This document shows, in pieces, positions 1 through 6,541 of a DNA stretch of 9,081 nt (position 1 is its first letter; each line of letters begins with the position of its first letter). The notes under the pieces were generated by a model. It ran no database searches and was not told where the DNA came from. It saw only the letters and a list, made by a program, of their open reading frames with translations. The translations under genes and the position numbers were made by a program. Source of the DNA: an uncultured Caryophanales bacterium (GTDB lineage: Bacteria > Bacillota_I > Bacilli_A > RFN20 > CAG-826); assembly GCA_946403545.1 (NCBI GenBank), contig CAMJAG010000042.1, positions 1-9,081 of the forward strand, written 5' to 3'.

Positions 1-258
1 ACATCTTAAAATATTAGCGTCTTCATCTTCTGCTGGAGGAGTTATAATGCAATCTCTATAGTAGTCTCTTTCTTCTCTAACAAATGTATTTGCTTCAAAA
101 TCTATTACATTATTCCTGCCAAAACCAGAAAAACCATTTTCAATTTTGAAAGATAAATAGGTTACCTTTGGACCATTGTATTCTTGGAAAACCACACCCA
201 CTTTACATGAGGCTAAGGATAAAGGTAATAACATAAGGGCAAGTTTGTAAGATTTCAT
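1..258 (-). CDS. Putative lipoprotein, partial (C-terminus beyond left edge)
   Basis: I translated this by hand from ATG at 258 down to base 1: 86 codons stay open and the frame runs off the window. The start is supported by AGGTGG at 264-269, five bases upstream. The N-terminus is a lipoprotein signal peptide: two lysines, a hydrophobic stretch (residues 6-15) and the lipobox L-A-S-C with Cys18 as the predicted lipidation site. The mature part is polar, begins K-V-G-V-V-F-Q-E-Y and ends in an acidic stretch (PPAEDEDAN). I recognise no family. It lies 87 bp downstream of the acyltransferase gene on the same strand, so the two may be cotranscribed. Location on the outer face of the membrane is inferred from the lipobox. 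Function is unknown. Confidence 0.8.
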   Translation of the reverse strand, partial: MKSYKLALMLLPLSLASCKVGVVFQEYNGPKVTYLSFKIENGFSGFGRNNVIDFEANTFVREERDYYRDCIITPPAEDEDANILRC

Positions 259-345
259 AAAGTCCACCTAATCTATTTATCTTTCTTCTACTAAATAAGA
301 CATTCTAAAAACAGGTTTTTGTCCAAAAATTTTAAAAATATTTTA

Positions 346-1164
346 TTAGTCTATCTTTTTAGAGTTGTTGTAGATAGGTTCGTATGGGTTATTTCTTTGT
401 CCTGCAAGAGCGCAGACTGCGCGATGCGCTCTTATAGTTAGATCATCAATTTGAGATGTTTTGTCTAAATCTGGATTGGCAAATAAAGGTTTGCCAATGC
501 TTAAAGTAAAGTTAGCATTCTTTCTAAATATTTTTCTTCCTATCCAACTAGGTTTTCTATAAGAAAATGCCATTGGGAGAATAGGTTTATTGTTCTTAAT
601 TGCAATACTAGCAGCTCCTCTTTTAAAAGGTCTAATAGGAGTATAGAATTCCCACATACTTCCTTCTGGATAAATATGTAGAAAATTCTTTTCTTCTAGT
701 AGTTTTTTTATTGTGTGATTAAACGCCACTGTCGCATCAGTGTCATTTTCAGGAATCGGAATTCCTCCCACCATTCTTACTAATGGTCCACTATCACCAT
801 TAACGTTTTTATCCCAGGATAATAAATAGGTCCATTTAAAGTTATGAAGAGCTTTCATAACACAAATGTAGTCCCACATAGCGACATGGTTTGCGATAGT
901 AATCGCACCATTACTAAGTTCTTTTTTATAATATTTAAGATTTCTTTTTCCTTTAATTTTGATACCCATTTTAAAAATAGAGAAAGGAAACACTATGATT
1001 CTAAGAAGAAGTCTTACCCAGAATCTTTTAAATTTGAAGGAAGAAGAATTATCAACATAAGGATAATCTTTATTAAAGATAATCCCTCTATCCATCTTCA
1101 CTTCTAAATAGTGACCAGCGGTATCGTTAGGAAAAGGATATTTATCGGTATTTGGAATATACAT
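346..1164 (-). CDS. Lysophospholipid (1-acylglycerol-3-phosphate) acyltransferase family, PlsC-like
   Basis: This 272-residue protein has the blocks of the PlsC/LPLAT family, which transfers an acyl chain to lysophosphatidic acid or a related lysolipid at the inner membrane face. Motif I is NHVAMWD, the family's NHx4D with His93 and Asp98 as the catalytic pair. Motif II is GGIPIPEN (133-140). Motif III is YPEGSMW (165-171). Motif IV is the P-I-L-P segment (194-197). A hydrophobic stretch at about 48-66 is the likely membrane-associating helix. Two blocks are unusual: motif II lacks the common arginine, and motif III reads EGS-M where EGT-R is typical, so the acceptor may not be standard lysophosphatidate. 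The N-terminal ~45 residues are an unassigned polar extension. ATG 1164 has no visible Shine-Dalgarno; the internal ATG at 1095 is a weaker alternative because it would remove conserved-looking sequence. It is divergent from the GT4 gene. Confidence 0.88.
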   Translation of the reverse strand: MYIPNTDKYPFPNDTAGHYLEVKMDRGIIFNKDYPYVDNSSSFKFKRFWVRLLLRIIVFPFSIFKMGIKIKGKRNLKYYKKELSNGAITIANHVAMWDYICVMKALHNFKWTYLLSWDKNVNGDSGPLVRMVGGIPIPENDTDATVAFNHTIKKLLEEKNFLHIYPEGSMWEFYTPIRPFKRGAASIAIKNNKPILPMAFSYRKPSWIGRKIFRKNANFTLSIGKPLFANPDLDKTSQIDDLTIRAHRAVCALAGQRNNPYEPIYNNSKKID

Positions 1165-1177
1165 AAATCTAGTTTTA

Positions 1178-1183
1178 AGTATA
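1178..1183 (-). promoter_or_regulatory. Candidate -10 (TATACT) of the acyltransferase gene
   Basis: TATACT on the minus strand lies 13 bases before ATG 1164. Transcription starting about 7 bases downstream would leave a leader of only about 6 bases with no SD. No good -35 hexamer is visible 17 bases upstream, so this is a weak call. Confidence 0.3.
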
Positions 1184-1205
1184 TATCAAATGAATAAAGA
1201 TTTTA

Positions 1206-1244
1206 TCTACAATTAGTAGAATTTTTACATACATTGTTCTACTA
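1206..1244. promoter_or_regulatory. Inverted repeats in divergent promoter region, operator candidate
   Basis: Between the acyltransferase and GT4 starts (1165-1275) a TCTAC/GTAGA motif occurs three times. TCTAC at 1206-1210 faces GTAGA at 1216-1220 across five bases. The larger TAGTAGAA at 1214-1221 is an exact inverse of TTCTACTA at 1237-1244. Two overlapping dyads between divergent starts fit a shared regulator site. No regulator gene is adjacent, so the role is inferred. Confidence 0.35.
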
Positions 1245-1259
1245 GTGATTAATTGTATT

Positions 1260-1265
1260 TATAAT
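1260..1265 (+). promoter_or_regulatory. Candidate -10 (TATAAT) of the GT4 gene
   Basis: A consensus TATAAT ends 10 bases before ATG 1276. If used, the transcript would begin within about 4 bases of the start codon, a leaderless or nearly leaderless mRNA. The best -35-like hexamer is TTGTTC at 1234-1239, 20 bases upstream, which is longer than the usual 17. Confidence 0.4.
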
Positions 1266-1275
1266 TGAAAACATA

Positions 1276-2529
1276 ATGAAAATATTATTTGCATTAGAAT
1301 GCGCTAATCAACCTACCAACGGAACTACTGCTAGTTGTATTAGATTTGCTAAAGAACTAGAAAAGAAGGGACATGAAGTCACAATTATTGGTTGTGATAG
1401 AATCGTTGGAGAAAAGTATCATAGATATATTGGTCTTCCAAAATATCATTTTCCTGTTACCGATCCTTTAATTGTTAAAGGTGGCTTTTTAGTGTGTAGA
1501 ATGATTTATAAATCATTATACGAGGCAATTAAAGGTCAAGATTTAGTGCATGTATTCCTTCCATTTAAACTTTCAAATGTTTGTAGATTAATCGCTCAAG
1601 AGGAAGGAATACCAATCACTACTGCATTCCATATCTTCCCTCAAAATGTCACCGCTGCTATGCATTTAGCGTGGTCAAAGATTATTAATGGAGTCCTTTT
1701 ATACTCCTTTAAAAGATATTTATATAATCAAATCAAGTATGTCCACTGCCCATCTCCTTTAGCAGCGGATATTATGAAAAAACATAATTTTAGAAACAAT
1801 GAACCAAGAGTAATATCTAATGGAGTTATTCCGTTCTTCCATAAGATAGATGTGGCTAGACCTAAAGAATATGAAGGCAGGTTTATAGTATGTATGTCTG
1901 GTAGACTTGTCGATGAAAAGAGACAAGATTTAATCATCAAAGCTGTCGCAAAAAGTAAATATAATGACAAAATACAAGTTATTTTATGCGGACAAGGCAC
2001 TAACTATAAGAGATATCTAAAACTTGCTAAACGCAAACTAGCTAATCCAATTAAGATTCAATTCTGTAACGCAGAAGAGCTTAGAAAAATCTTAAATTAT
2101 ATGGATTTATATATCCATGCATCAGACTATGAAATTGAAGGAATTTCATGTCTAGAAGCAATTTCTTGTGGCAAAGTCGCTTTAATTTCTGATCATAAAT
2201 ATTGCGCTACTAAAGACTTTGCTATAGACAAAGAACATTGCTTATTTAAGCATGGCTCTCCAAAAGATTTAGCGAAGAAAATTGATTATTTCATTGAACA
2301 TAAAGACGAACTTAAAAGACTCGAAGTGGAATACTTAGAACACTCCAAAAAGTATGCTCTTGCTTTGCAAGTTGATGCATTAGAGCAAATGTTCTTTGAT
2401 GCTGTTAAAGACTTTAAAGAAGGTAAAGATTTACACTCTTTACATCCGAGAAAAAAAGATAAGCGACTCCTTAGAAGAATCCATAGAGCCGCTAAAAAAC
2501 AAGAGAAAAATGAAGCTAAAAGTGCTTAA
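1276..2529 (+). CDS. GT4-family glycosyltransferase (GT-B fold), possibly glycolipid-forming
   Basis: This 417-residue protein has the GT-B/GT4 layout. The N-terminal Rossmann half starts MKILFALE, with NGTTAS (15-20) in the acceptor-side loop and AKELEKKGHEVTIIG (25-39). HIFPQN (119-124) and ISNGV (180-184) mark the end of the N-domain and the interdomain hinge. The C-terminal half has SGRLVDEKRQDLIIKA (208-223), CGQG (238-241) and the retaining-enzyme EX7E motif with Glu286 and Glu294, the nucleotide-sugar site. The overall pattern resembles diacylglycerol glucosyltransferases of Mollicutes and Bacilli, but sugar and acceptor cannot be fixed by reading. The last ~30 residues are strongly basic (PRKKDKRLLRRIHRAAKK), consistent with binding to anionic lipid. 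The divergent PlsC-like gene supports a membrane-lipid role by inference. The start lacks a Shine-Dalgarno, but the Rossmann strand begins at Met1, which supports it. Confidence 0.88.
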   Translation: MKILFALECANQPTNGTTASCIRFAKELEKKGHEVTIIGCDRIVGEKYHRYIGLPKYHFPVTDPLIVKGGFLVCRMIYKSLYEAIKGQDLVHVFLPFKLSNVCRLIAQEEGIPITTAFHIFPQNVTAAMHLAWSKIINGVLLYSFKRYLYNQIKYVHCPSPLAADIMKKHNFRNNEPRVISNGVIPFFHKIDVARPKEYEGRFIVCMSGRLVDEKRQDLIIKAVAKSKYNDKIQVILCGQGTNYKRYLKLAKRKLANPIKIQFCNAEELRKILNYMDLYIHASDYEIEGISCLEAISCGKVALISDHKYCATKDFAIDKEHCLFKHGSPKDLAKKIDYFIEHKDELKRLEVEYLEHSKKYALALQVDALEQMFFDAVKDFKEGKDLHSLHPRKKDKRLLRRIHRAAKKQEKNEAKSA

Positions 2530-2534
2530 GCACT
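2521..2534. repeat. 14-bp perfect palindrome over two convergent stop codons
   Basis: AGTGCTTAAGCACT is its own reverse complement. The central TTAA carries the TAA stop of the GT4 gene on the plus strand and the TAA stop of the small membrane protein on the minus strand. Both proteins therefore end in AGT-GCT-TAA (Ser-Ala-stop). As RNA it forms only a 5-bp stem with a UUAA loop and no U-tract, so it is not a standard intrinsic terminator. Confidence 0.8.
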
Positions 2535-2924
2535 AGTTGATAATGCTGTATTTGGATCTGGAGCACTAATGAATGCAATGATAGCGAGAACAATAATTGC
2601 ACCCATCGCTATTAGCATAATAATGCGATAGATCTTTTTTGAACCTATCATAGATAGGCCACATAGAACAATTCCTATTCCCATAGCCGCAAAAATGATA
2701 AAGTTATGCATTATTCTGAAGAATATGATGTATAACCAGCCATATAGCCAACCACCACCAAGCATAAAACAGATAAAGAAGAAATTATCCCATGGAATAG
2801 AATAAAATTCTTGGATAGTAAGTCCTCTAAGTCTTCCTACAACTGTAAAGAATAGGAATATGCCTATAATCAGGATAAACAAAATAAATTTGAATAAACG
2901 GTTCAAGATTTTTAGTAATTTCAT
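2526..2924 (-). CDS. Small integral membrane protein, unknown function
   Basis: This 132-residue protein is mostly hydrophobic, with four likely transmembrane helices at about residues 11-30, 46-70, 74-94 and 99-120. The N-terminus is basic (MKLLKILNRLFK) and the second helix contains the Gly/Trp-rich FMLGGGWLYGWLY. The C-terminal tail is short and polar (PDPNTALSTSA). I recognise no family. The start is well supported: GAGGAAA lies about five bases before ATG 2924. A TATAAT at 2943-2948 on the minus strand can serve as the -10. The gene is convergent with the GT4 gene, sharing four stop-codon bases, and divergent from the CotH-like gene, so it is probably monocistronic. Clean helices, a good RBS and no internal stop argue for a real gene, but function cannot be inferred. 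Confidence 0.75.
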   Translation of the reverse strand: MKLLKILNRLFKFILFILIIGIFLFFTVVGRLRGLTIQEFYSIPWDNFFFICFMLGGGWLYGWLYIIFFRIMHNFIIFAAMGIGIVLCGLSMIGSKKIYRIIMLIAMGAIIVLAIIAFISAPDPNTALSTSA

Positions 2925-2942
2925 ATATGTTTCCTCACTTTC

Positions 2943-2996
2943 ATTATAAAAGAAAAAATAAATATTTAAAATTTTAAATAATTTAAGAAGTATAAT
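2943..2996. promoter_or_regulatory. Divergent promoter region with AT palindrome
   Basis: Two consensus -10 boxes face outward. TATAAT on the minus strand at 2943-2948 points to the small membrane protein, and TATAAT on the plus strand at 2991-2996 points to the CotH-like gene. Between them a 16-bp self-complementary stretch, ATTTAAAATTTTAAAT, spans 2964-2979 where both -35 regions would lie. No TTGACA-like -35 is visible for either gene. The palindrome may be an operator or simply a product of the high AT content. Confidence 0.4.
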
Positions 2997-3031
2997 TGTT
3001 AAAGATATGTGATATATAAAGGATATTTTCT

Positions 3032-4978
3032 ATGAAAAAATCATTTTCTAAATTTGTATCTATATTATTCGTATCATTCTTAATCAGTGCTTGTGAGCAA
3101 ACTGGTAAGTCTAGTTTTACTAATGATTCTTCAAAATCAAAAAGCGAATATAACTCCACTGAAGTAAGTTCTAATAGCAGCGTTAATCAAAGTAAATCCA
3201 CTAGTAGTGAGAATCCTATTAGTTCCGCTACCCCTATTTCAGTTGCTCCACCTCCATCAAGTGTGGATCATAATCCTAACAGTTGTAGTAACCACGTACT
3301 AAATGAAACAATTCTTAAAAAAGCTACCTTATTAGAAAGAGGAATCAAGAATTATAAATGCTCTAACTGTGGAGCGGATTTTAATGATTATTACTACGAT
3401 TTGGATGAATGTGTCTTCAAAGACACAACATATATGTTTGATGGCAATGAACACGAAATTCTAATCGATGGAGTGCTTCCTTATGGAGTTAAAGTTACTT
3501 ATGAAAACAATAAGTTAACTGAAATAGGAAATAAGCAAGCAACTGCAAAGTTTTATGATATAGATAATAAATTACTTGATGAGAGAAAAGCCACTATTTA
3601 TATAGTAGAAAATATAGGTATTCCAAATGTTAGAGTTACTACAGAAGATGGAGAAGATCCTAACTGGAAAACCAATAAAGAAACACATGATAGAGACTAT
3701 AAAGGCATAACTTTATCTTTAGATAACTGCCCTACTTCATATCAAAAAACTGATGTAGTAGGAAAAATCAAAGTTAGAGGTAATTCCACTAACCAAGAAG
3801 CTGTCGCTAAAAGAGCGTACCGTATTAAGTTTGATAGCAAGCAAAACATGCTAGGTCTTAATAAAGGCGCTAAATGTAAGAGTTGGGTTTTGCTTGCGGA
3901 TTTCTTTGACCAATCTATGTTTAGAAATGCTGCTGCTTTTACATTAGGTAACTCCCTATTTAACTATTCCGGATACTACTCCACTGACTTCAAACACGTT
4001 AATTTCTACATGAATGGCGATTATAGAGGCGTTTACTTACTCGCTGAGCAACAACAAGCAAACAAGAATAGAATCAACATATACGAGCCTGAAAGCGAAA
4101 CAGAAACACAAACAAATATTGGTTATTTGCTAGAAATTGATGGTTTAGTTAGTCAAAATGGTAAGAATGGTTATCTAGAAACTGATCCATGTTTTACATC
4201 AGATTCAGCAGGAAAAGTTAATTCTGTTTCTATTTCTTCTAAAGGATACGTCATCAAGTCAGATGTCTATTCCGATGAACAAAAAGACTTTATTAAAAAA
4301 TATGTAAATAACACTACTAAAGCGTTTGCAAATACTTGTAATGGTACTCTTTCAGTTGTAGATGAGAATGGAGACTTAAAAGATTCTCCATACACTACTA
4401 TGTATGATACTTTAAATAGTTTTGTTGATTTAGATTCATTCTTTAGAATGTATCTACTTCAAGAATATATGAAAAACTTCGATGTAGGATGGGGAAGCTT
4501 TTATATGTATGTAGACTTCTCTTCCTCAAGTAAAGCTAAGAGATTAACAATGGGTGCTCCATGGGACTTTGACTTAGGCGAAGGAAATAAAACTTCAGGT
4601 GGTTTCGGTGGAGGAAATGTTTCTTCTGCTAGTGATAATTTCTTAAACAACAAATCATATGCAAGTGGTATGACCACTGCTAATCCATGGCTTTGGATGC
4701 TTAGTCAAACCGATTTCTTCCAAGAAATGTTTAAGAAATACTATTCTTTATTCAATGAATCTCAAATCACAGAGAAAATGTTAGATTATATCAATTATGA
4801 AAAAGTAGCGTTCTCCACTGCTTTCAATGATACTTATACAAGATATGGTCTACCAAACGCTTCTGGTTCTACATTGATGCAAACTAGACAATATAACACT
4901 CACGAAGAAGCTGTTAGTTATCTAACTGATTGGTTGACTAGAAGAAAAACATACCTAGATACAACTTGGCTAGAATAG
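3032..4978 (+). CDS. CotH kinase family lipoprotein with Ser-rich linker, Cys-ribbon and Ig-like domain
   Basis: This is a 648-residue surface lipoprotein. The signal peptide ends in lipobox ISAC with Cys21. Residues 22-79 are a Ser/Thr/Asn linker. Residues 85-114 hold a ribbon-like C-x2-H (C85, H88) and Y-K-C-S-N-C-G (C110, C113) pattern, a probable metal site. Residues ~130-193 resemble an Ig-like YDG/MBG module (MFDGNEHEI, LPYGVKVTYENN). From ~198 the CotH kinase domain follows: KIKVRGNST (245-253), KRAYRIKFD (260-268), WVLLADFFDQSMFRN (285-299), NGDYRGVYLLAEQ (328-340) and the Asp motif PWDFDLGEGN (510-519). CotH proteins are atypical protein kinases; B. subtilis CotH phosphorylates spore-coat proteins. 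This copy is on the outer membrane face and nothing here suggests sporulation, so its substrate is unknown. AAAGGA at 3018-3023, eight bases before ATG, fixes the start. It ends at a terminator shared with the serpin gene. Confidence 0.9.
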   Translation: MKKSFSKFVSILFVSFLISACEQTGKSSFTNDSSKSKSEYNSTEVSSNSSVNQSKSTSSENPISSATPISVAPPPSSVDHNPNSCSNHVLNETILKKATLLERGIKNYKCSNCGADFNDYYYDLDECVFKDTTYMFDGNEHEILIDGVLPYGVKVTYENNKLTEIGNKQATAKFYDIDNKLLDERKATIYIVENIGIPNVRVTTEDGEDPNWKTNKETHDRDYKGITLSLDNCPTSYQKTDVVGKIKVRGNSTNQEAVAKRAYRIKFDSKQNMLGLNKGAKCKSWVLLADFFDQSMFRNAAAFTLGNSLFNYSGYYSTDFKHVNFYMNGDYRGVYLLAEQQQANKNRINIYEPESETETQTNIGYLLEIDGLVSQNGKNGYLETDPCFTSDSAGKVNSVSISSKGYVIKSDVYSDEQKDFIKKYVNNTTKAFANTCNGTLSVVDENGDLKDSPYTTMYDTLNSFVDLDSFFRMYLLQEYMKNFDVGWGSFYMYVDFSSSSKAKRLTMGAPWDFDLGEGNKTSGGFGGGNVSSASDNFLNNKSYASGMTTANPWLWMLSQTDFFQEMFKKYYSLFNESQITEKMLDYINYEKVAFSTAFNDTYTRYGLPNASGSTLMQTRQYNTHEEAVSYLTDWLTRRKTYLDTTWLE

Positions 4979-4980
4979 TA

Positions 4981-5010
4981 AAAAGTTTGGCGAATATGCC
5001 AAACTTTTTT
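4981..5010. terminator. Bidirectional Rho-independent terminator
   Basis: AAAAGTTTGGC at 4981-4991 pairs perfectly with GCCAAACTTTT at 4998-5008 around the loop GAATAT, giving an 11-bp stem with a T-run on either strand. It begins two bases after the CotH-like stop codon. On the other strand it begins within the TAA stop (5009-5011) of the serpin gene, so it can end both convergent transcripts. Confidence 0.93.
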
Positions 5011-6541
5011 AGTATTTAGGATTATCAACATGTCCCACAAATATTGGGGTTTTATTAATATCTCTAATTATATAAATGAATGGTTGGTCTAGTCTGACGT
5101 CAAGTGATTCTTCACGTTGCACAGATTCGGTTCCATTCATAGAGCCCATTACTACGCTTTTAACTGTAGTGCCATCTTCATTAAACTCAACTTCATTTCT
5201 TTCCTTAATTATTTTCATATGGAAATTTGTACCACTATGATTTCCACTAAAAGCATTACTTAATGTATCTAATTCAGAGTTGAACATATCTTCAAAACCA
5301 AGAGATTTTAATGCATTATTGTATTCCATATCTGTTTTAAATTTGATTTTAGGAGTTTTCATTTTAATCATGATTGGATCATCATTAATTCCTAATACTT
5401 TGTTTTCTTCTTTTTCTTCAAATATATTGACAGATTCAGTCAATTCATAAATGTTATCATTGTGGTCCTTAGGAATAATGAATGTGATAGAATTATCTCC
5501 ATTATCGTAATAATCTTTAACAGAAATATATGAACCATAATCATAGTAGTAAGGAGCATGATATGAATGAGTCATATAAGTCACTTCTTTTGTGGTGCCA
5601 TCATTCAAATAGAAATCACCTTTAACATTATTTGTAGTTAAATACTTATTTTGCCAAGCGTTCTTGAAGAATAATGTTGAGAACAACACTAATTGAGTTC
5701 TACTTTGGCCTTCTAAATCTAAACCTAAGAATTGTTGGTCAATAAAACCTTCACTATGAAGTGCTTGATTTACCCAGTCAACCATTTCTTTGCTTCTTGT
5801 TTTAAAACTAATTTGATAAGACTCACAATAAAAGTCAGTTAATTTTCGAATATAATCATCATTCACAATAAATTCATTATTAAAGAATGCAGAGTTTCTT
5901 AATTGTGTAGTATTGTTTTCTCTAGCGTAAAAATTAGCAAATACGACTTTGTCGTAAAATATTTTTCTTGTTGTTTCAGAAAGACCTAATAAGCCATCTA
6001 ATACATTATTAATTAACGTGCTTGACGAAGCTCCATACAAATTATTTAAAATCGAATATAAACCAATAGCGTTATAGGACATATTTTCGCTATTAGAAGT
6101 ATCAACAATTGCATGATATGTCTTATTAGCAAAGCTATTATATGCATTCATTTCATTCTCATCTAAAGCGTTGGCTCTAGGATTTTGTAAATCTGGAAGA
6201 AAAACTTCATTTAATTTTGTAAATTCACTACGGCTTCCAGGTTCTTTAACGTCTGTTCCAGGAGTATTCTTGTCTGCTAACTGAATTTCTTCAATTGTGT
6301 ATGTTTTAGTGTCTTTATTAACACTTTTGTTTTCAATTTTTAGAAGATTTGACATTACAGGAACCGCTATTCCCACTATTGCAGTTGCAACACAACCAAG
6401 AGAAATAACTAAAGGCCAATGTTTAAAACGATGTCTAGTTTGCTTTGTATTTGGTTCTAATTGAGTAACATCAAAAGATAAATCTACTTTTTTACTAGAT
6501 AATTCAAAATCTTCGGTGAATTGTTTTTTAATATCTTTCAT
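5009..6541 (-). CDS. Membrane-anchored serpin; candidate anti-sigma/sensor of the upstream sigma factor
   Basis: This 510-residue protein has three parts. Residues 1-42 are a charged, probably cytoplasmic segment ending in TKQTRHRFKHW. Residues ~43-66 are a transmembrane helix; the basic flank predicts N-in, C-out. A ~40-residue linker leads to a full serpin domain (~106-510). Serpin landmarks are NNLYGASSSTLINNVLDGL (166-184, helix B/C), FFKNAW (291-296, the conserved Trp), YLNDGTTKEVTYM (311-323), the breach-side KTPKIKFKTDMEYNNALKSLG (395-415) and the C-terminal LDQPFIYII and PIFVGHVDNP (499-508). The reactive-loop hinge is NEDGT (454-458). Serpins trap proteases irreversibly by inserting this loop into sheet A. 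The hinge after Thr458 is T-V-K-S-V rather than the small-residue run of inhibitory serpins. The start ATG overlaps the sigma factor stop (TAATG), with GGAGGT at 6550-6555. Being the second gene of a sigma operon suggests an anti-sigma role, by inference. Confidence 0.9.
   Translation of the reverse strand: MKDIKKQFTEDFELSSKKVDLSFDVTQLEPNTKQTRHRFKHWPLVISLGCVATAIVGIAVPVMSNLLKIENKSVNKDTKTYTIEEIQLADKNTPGTDVKEPGSRSEFTKLNEVFLPDLQNPRANALDENEMNAYNSFANKTYHAIVDTSNSENMSYNAIGLYSILNNLYGASSSTLINNVLDGLLGLSETTRKIFYDKVVFANFYARENNTTQLRNSAFFNNEFIVNDDYIRKLTDFYCESYQISFKTRSKEMVDWVNQALHSEGFIDQQFLGLDLEGQSRTQLVLFSTLFFKNAWQNKYLTTNNVKGDFYLNDGTTKEVTYMTHSYHAPYYYDYGSYISVKDYYDNGDNSITFIIPKDHNDNIYELTESVNIFEEKEENKVLGINDDPIMIKMKTPKIKFKTDMEYNNALKSLGFEDMFNSELDTLSNAFSGNHSGTNFHMKIIKERNEVEFNEDGTTVKSVVMGSMNGTESVQREESLDVRLDQPFIYIIRDINKTPIFVGHVDNPKY

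Noticed and set aside
307..320. Inverted repeat AAAAAC/GTTTTT between the acyltransferase and the left-edge lipoprotein as a terminator
   Set aside because: It is a 6-bp AT-only stem with a 2-base loop and no T-run after it on the minus strand; read-through between the two genes is more likely.
844..1107. 87-codon plus-strand reading frame opposite the acyltransferase
   Set aside because: It lies wholly inside a gene with clear family motifs on the other strand, has no RBS, and its Lys/Phe/Ser-rich product resembles no protein.
1728..2000. 90-codon minus-strand frame inside the GT4 gene
   Set aside because: It is antisense to the conserved glycosyltransferase core, with no SD and no recognisable product.
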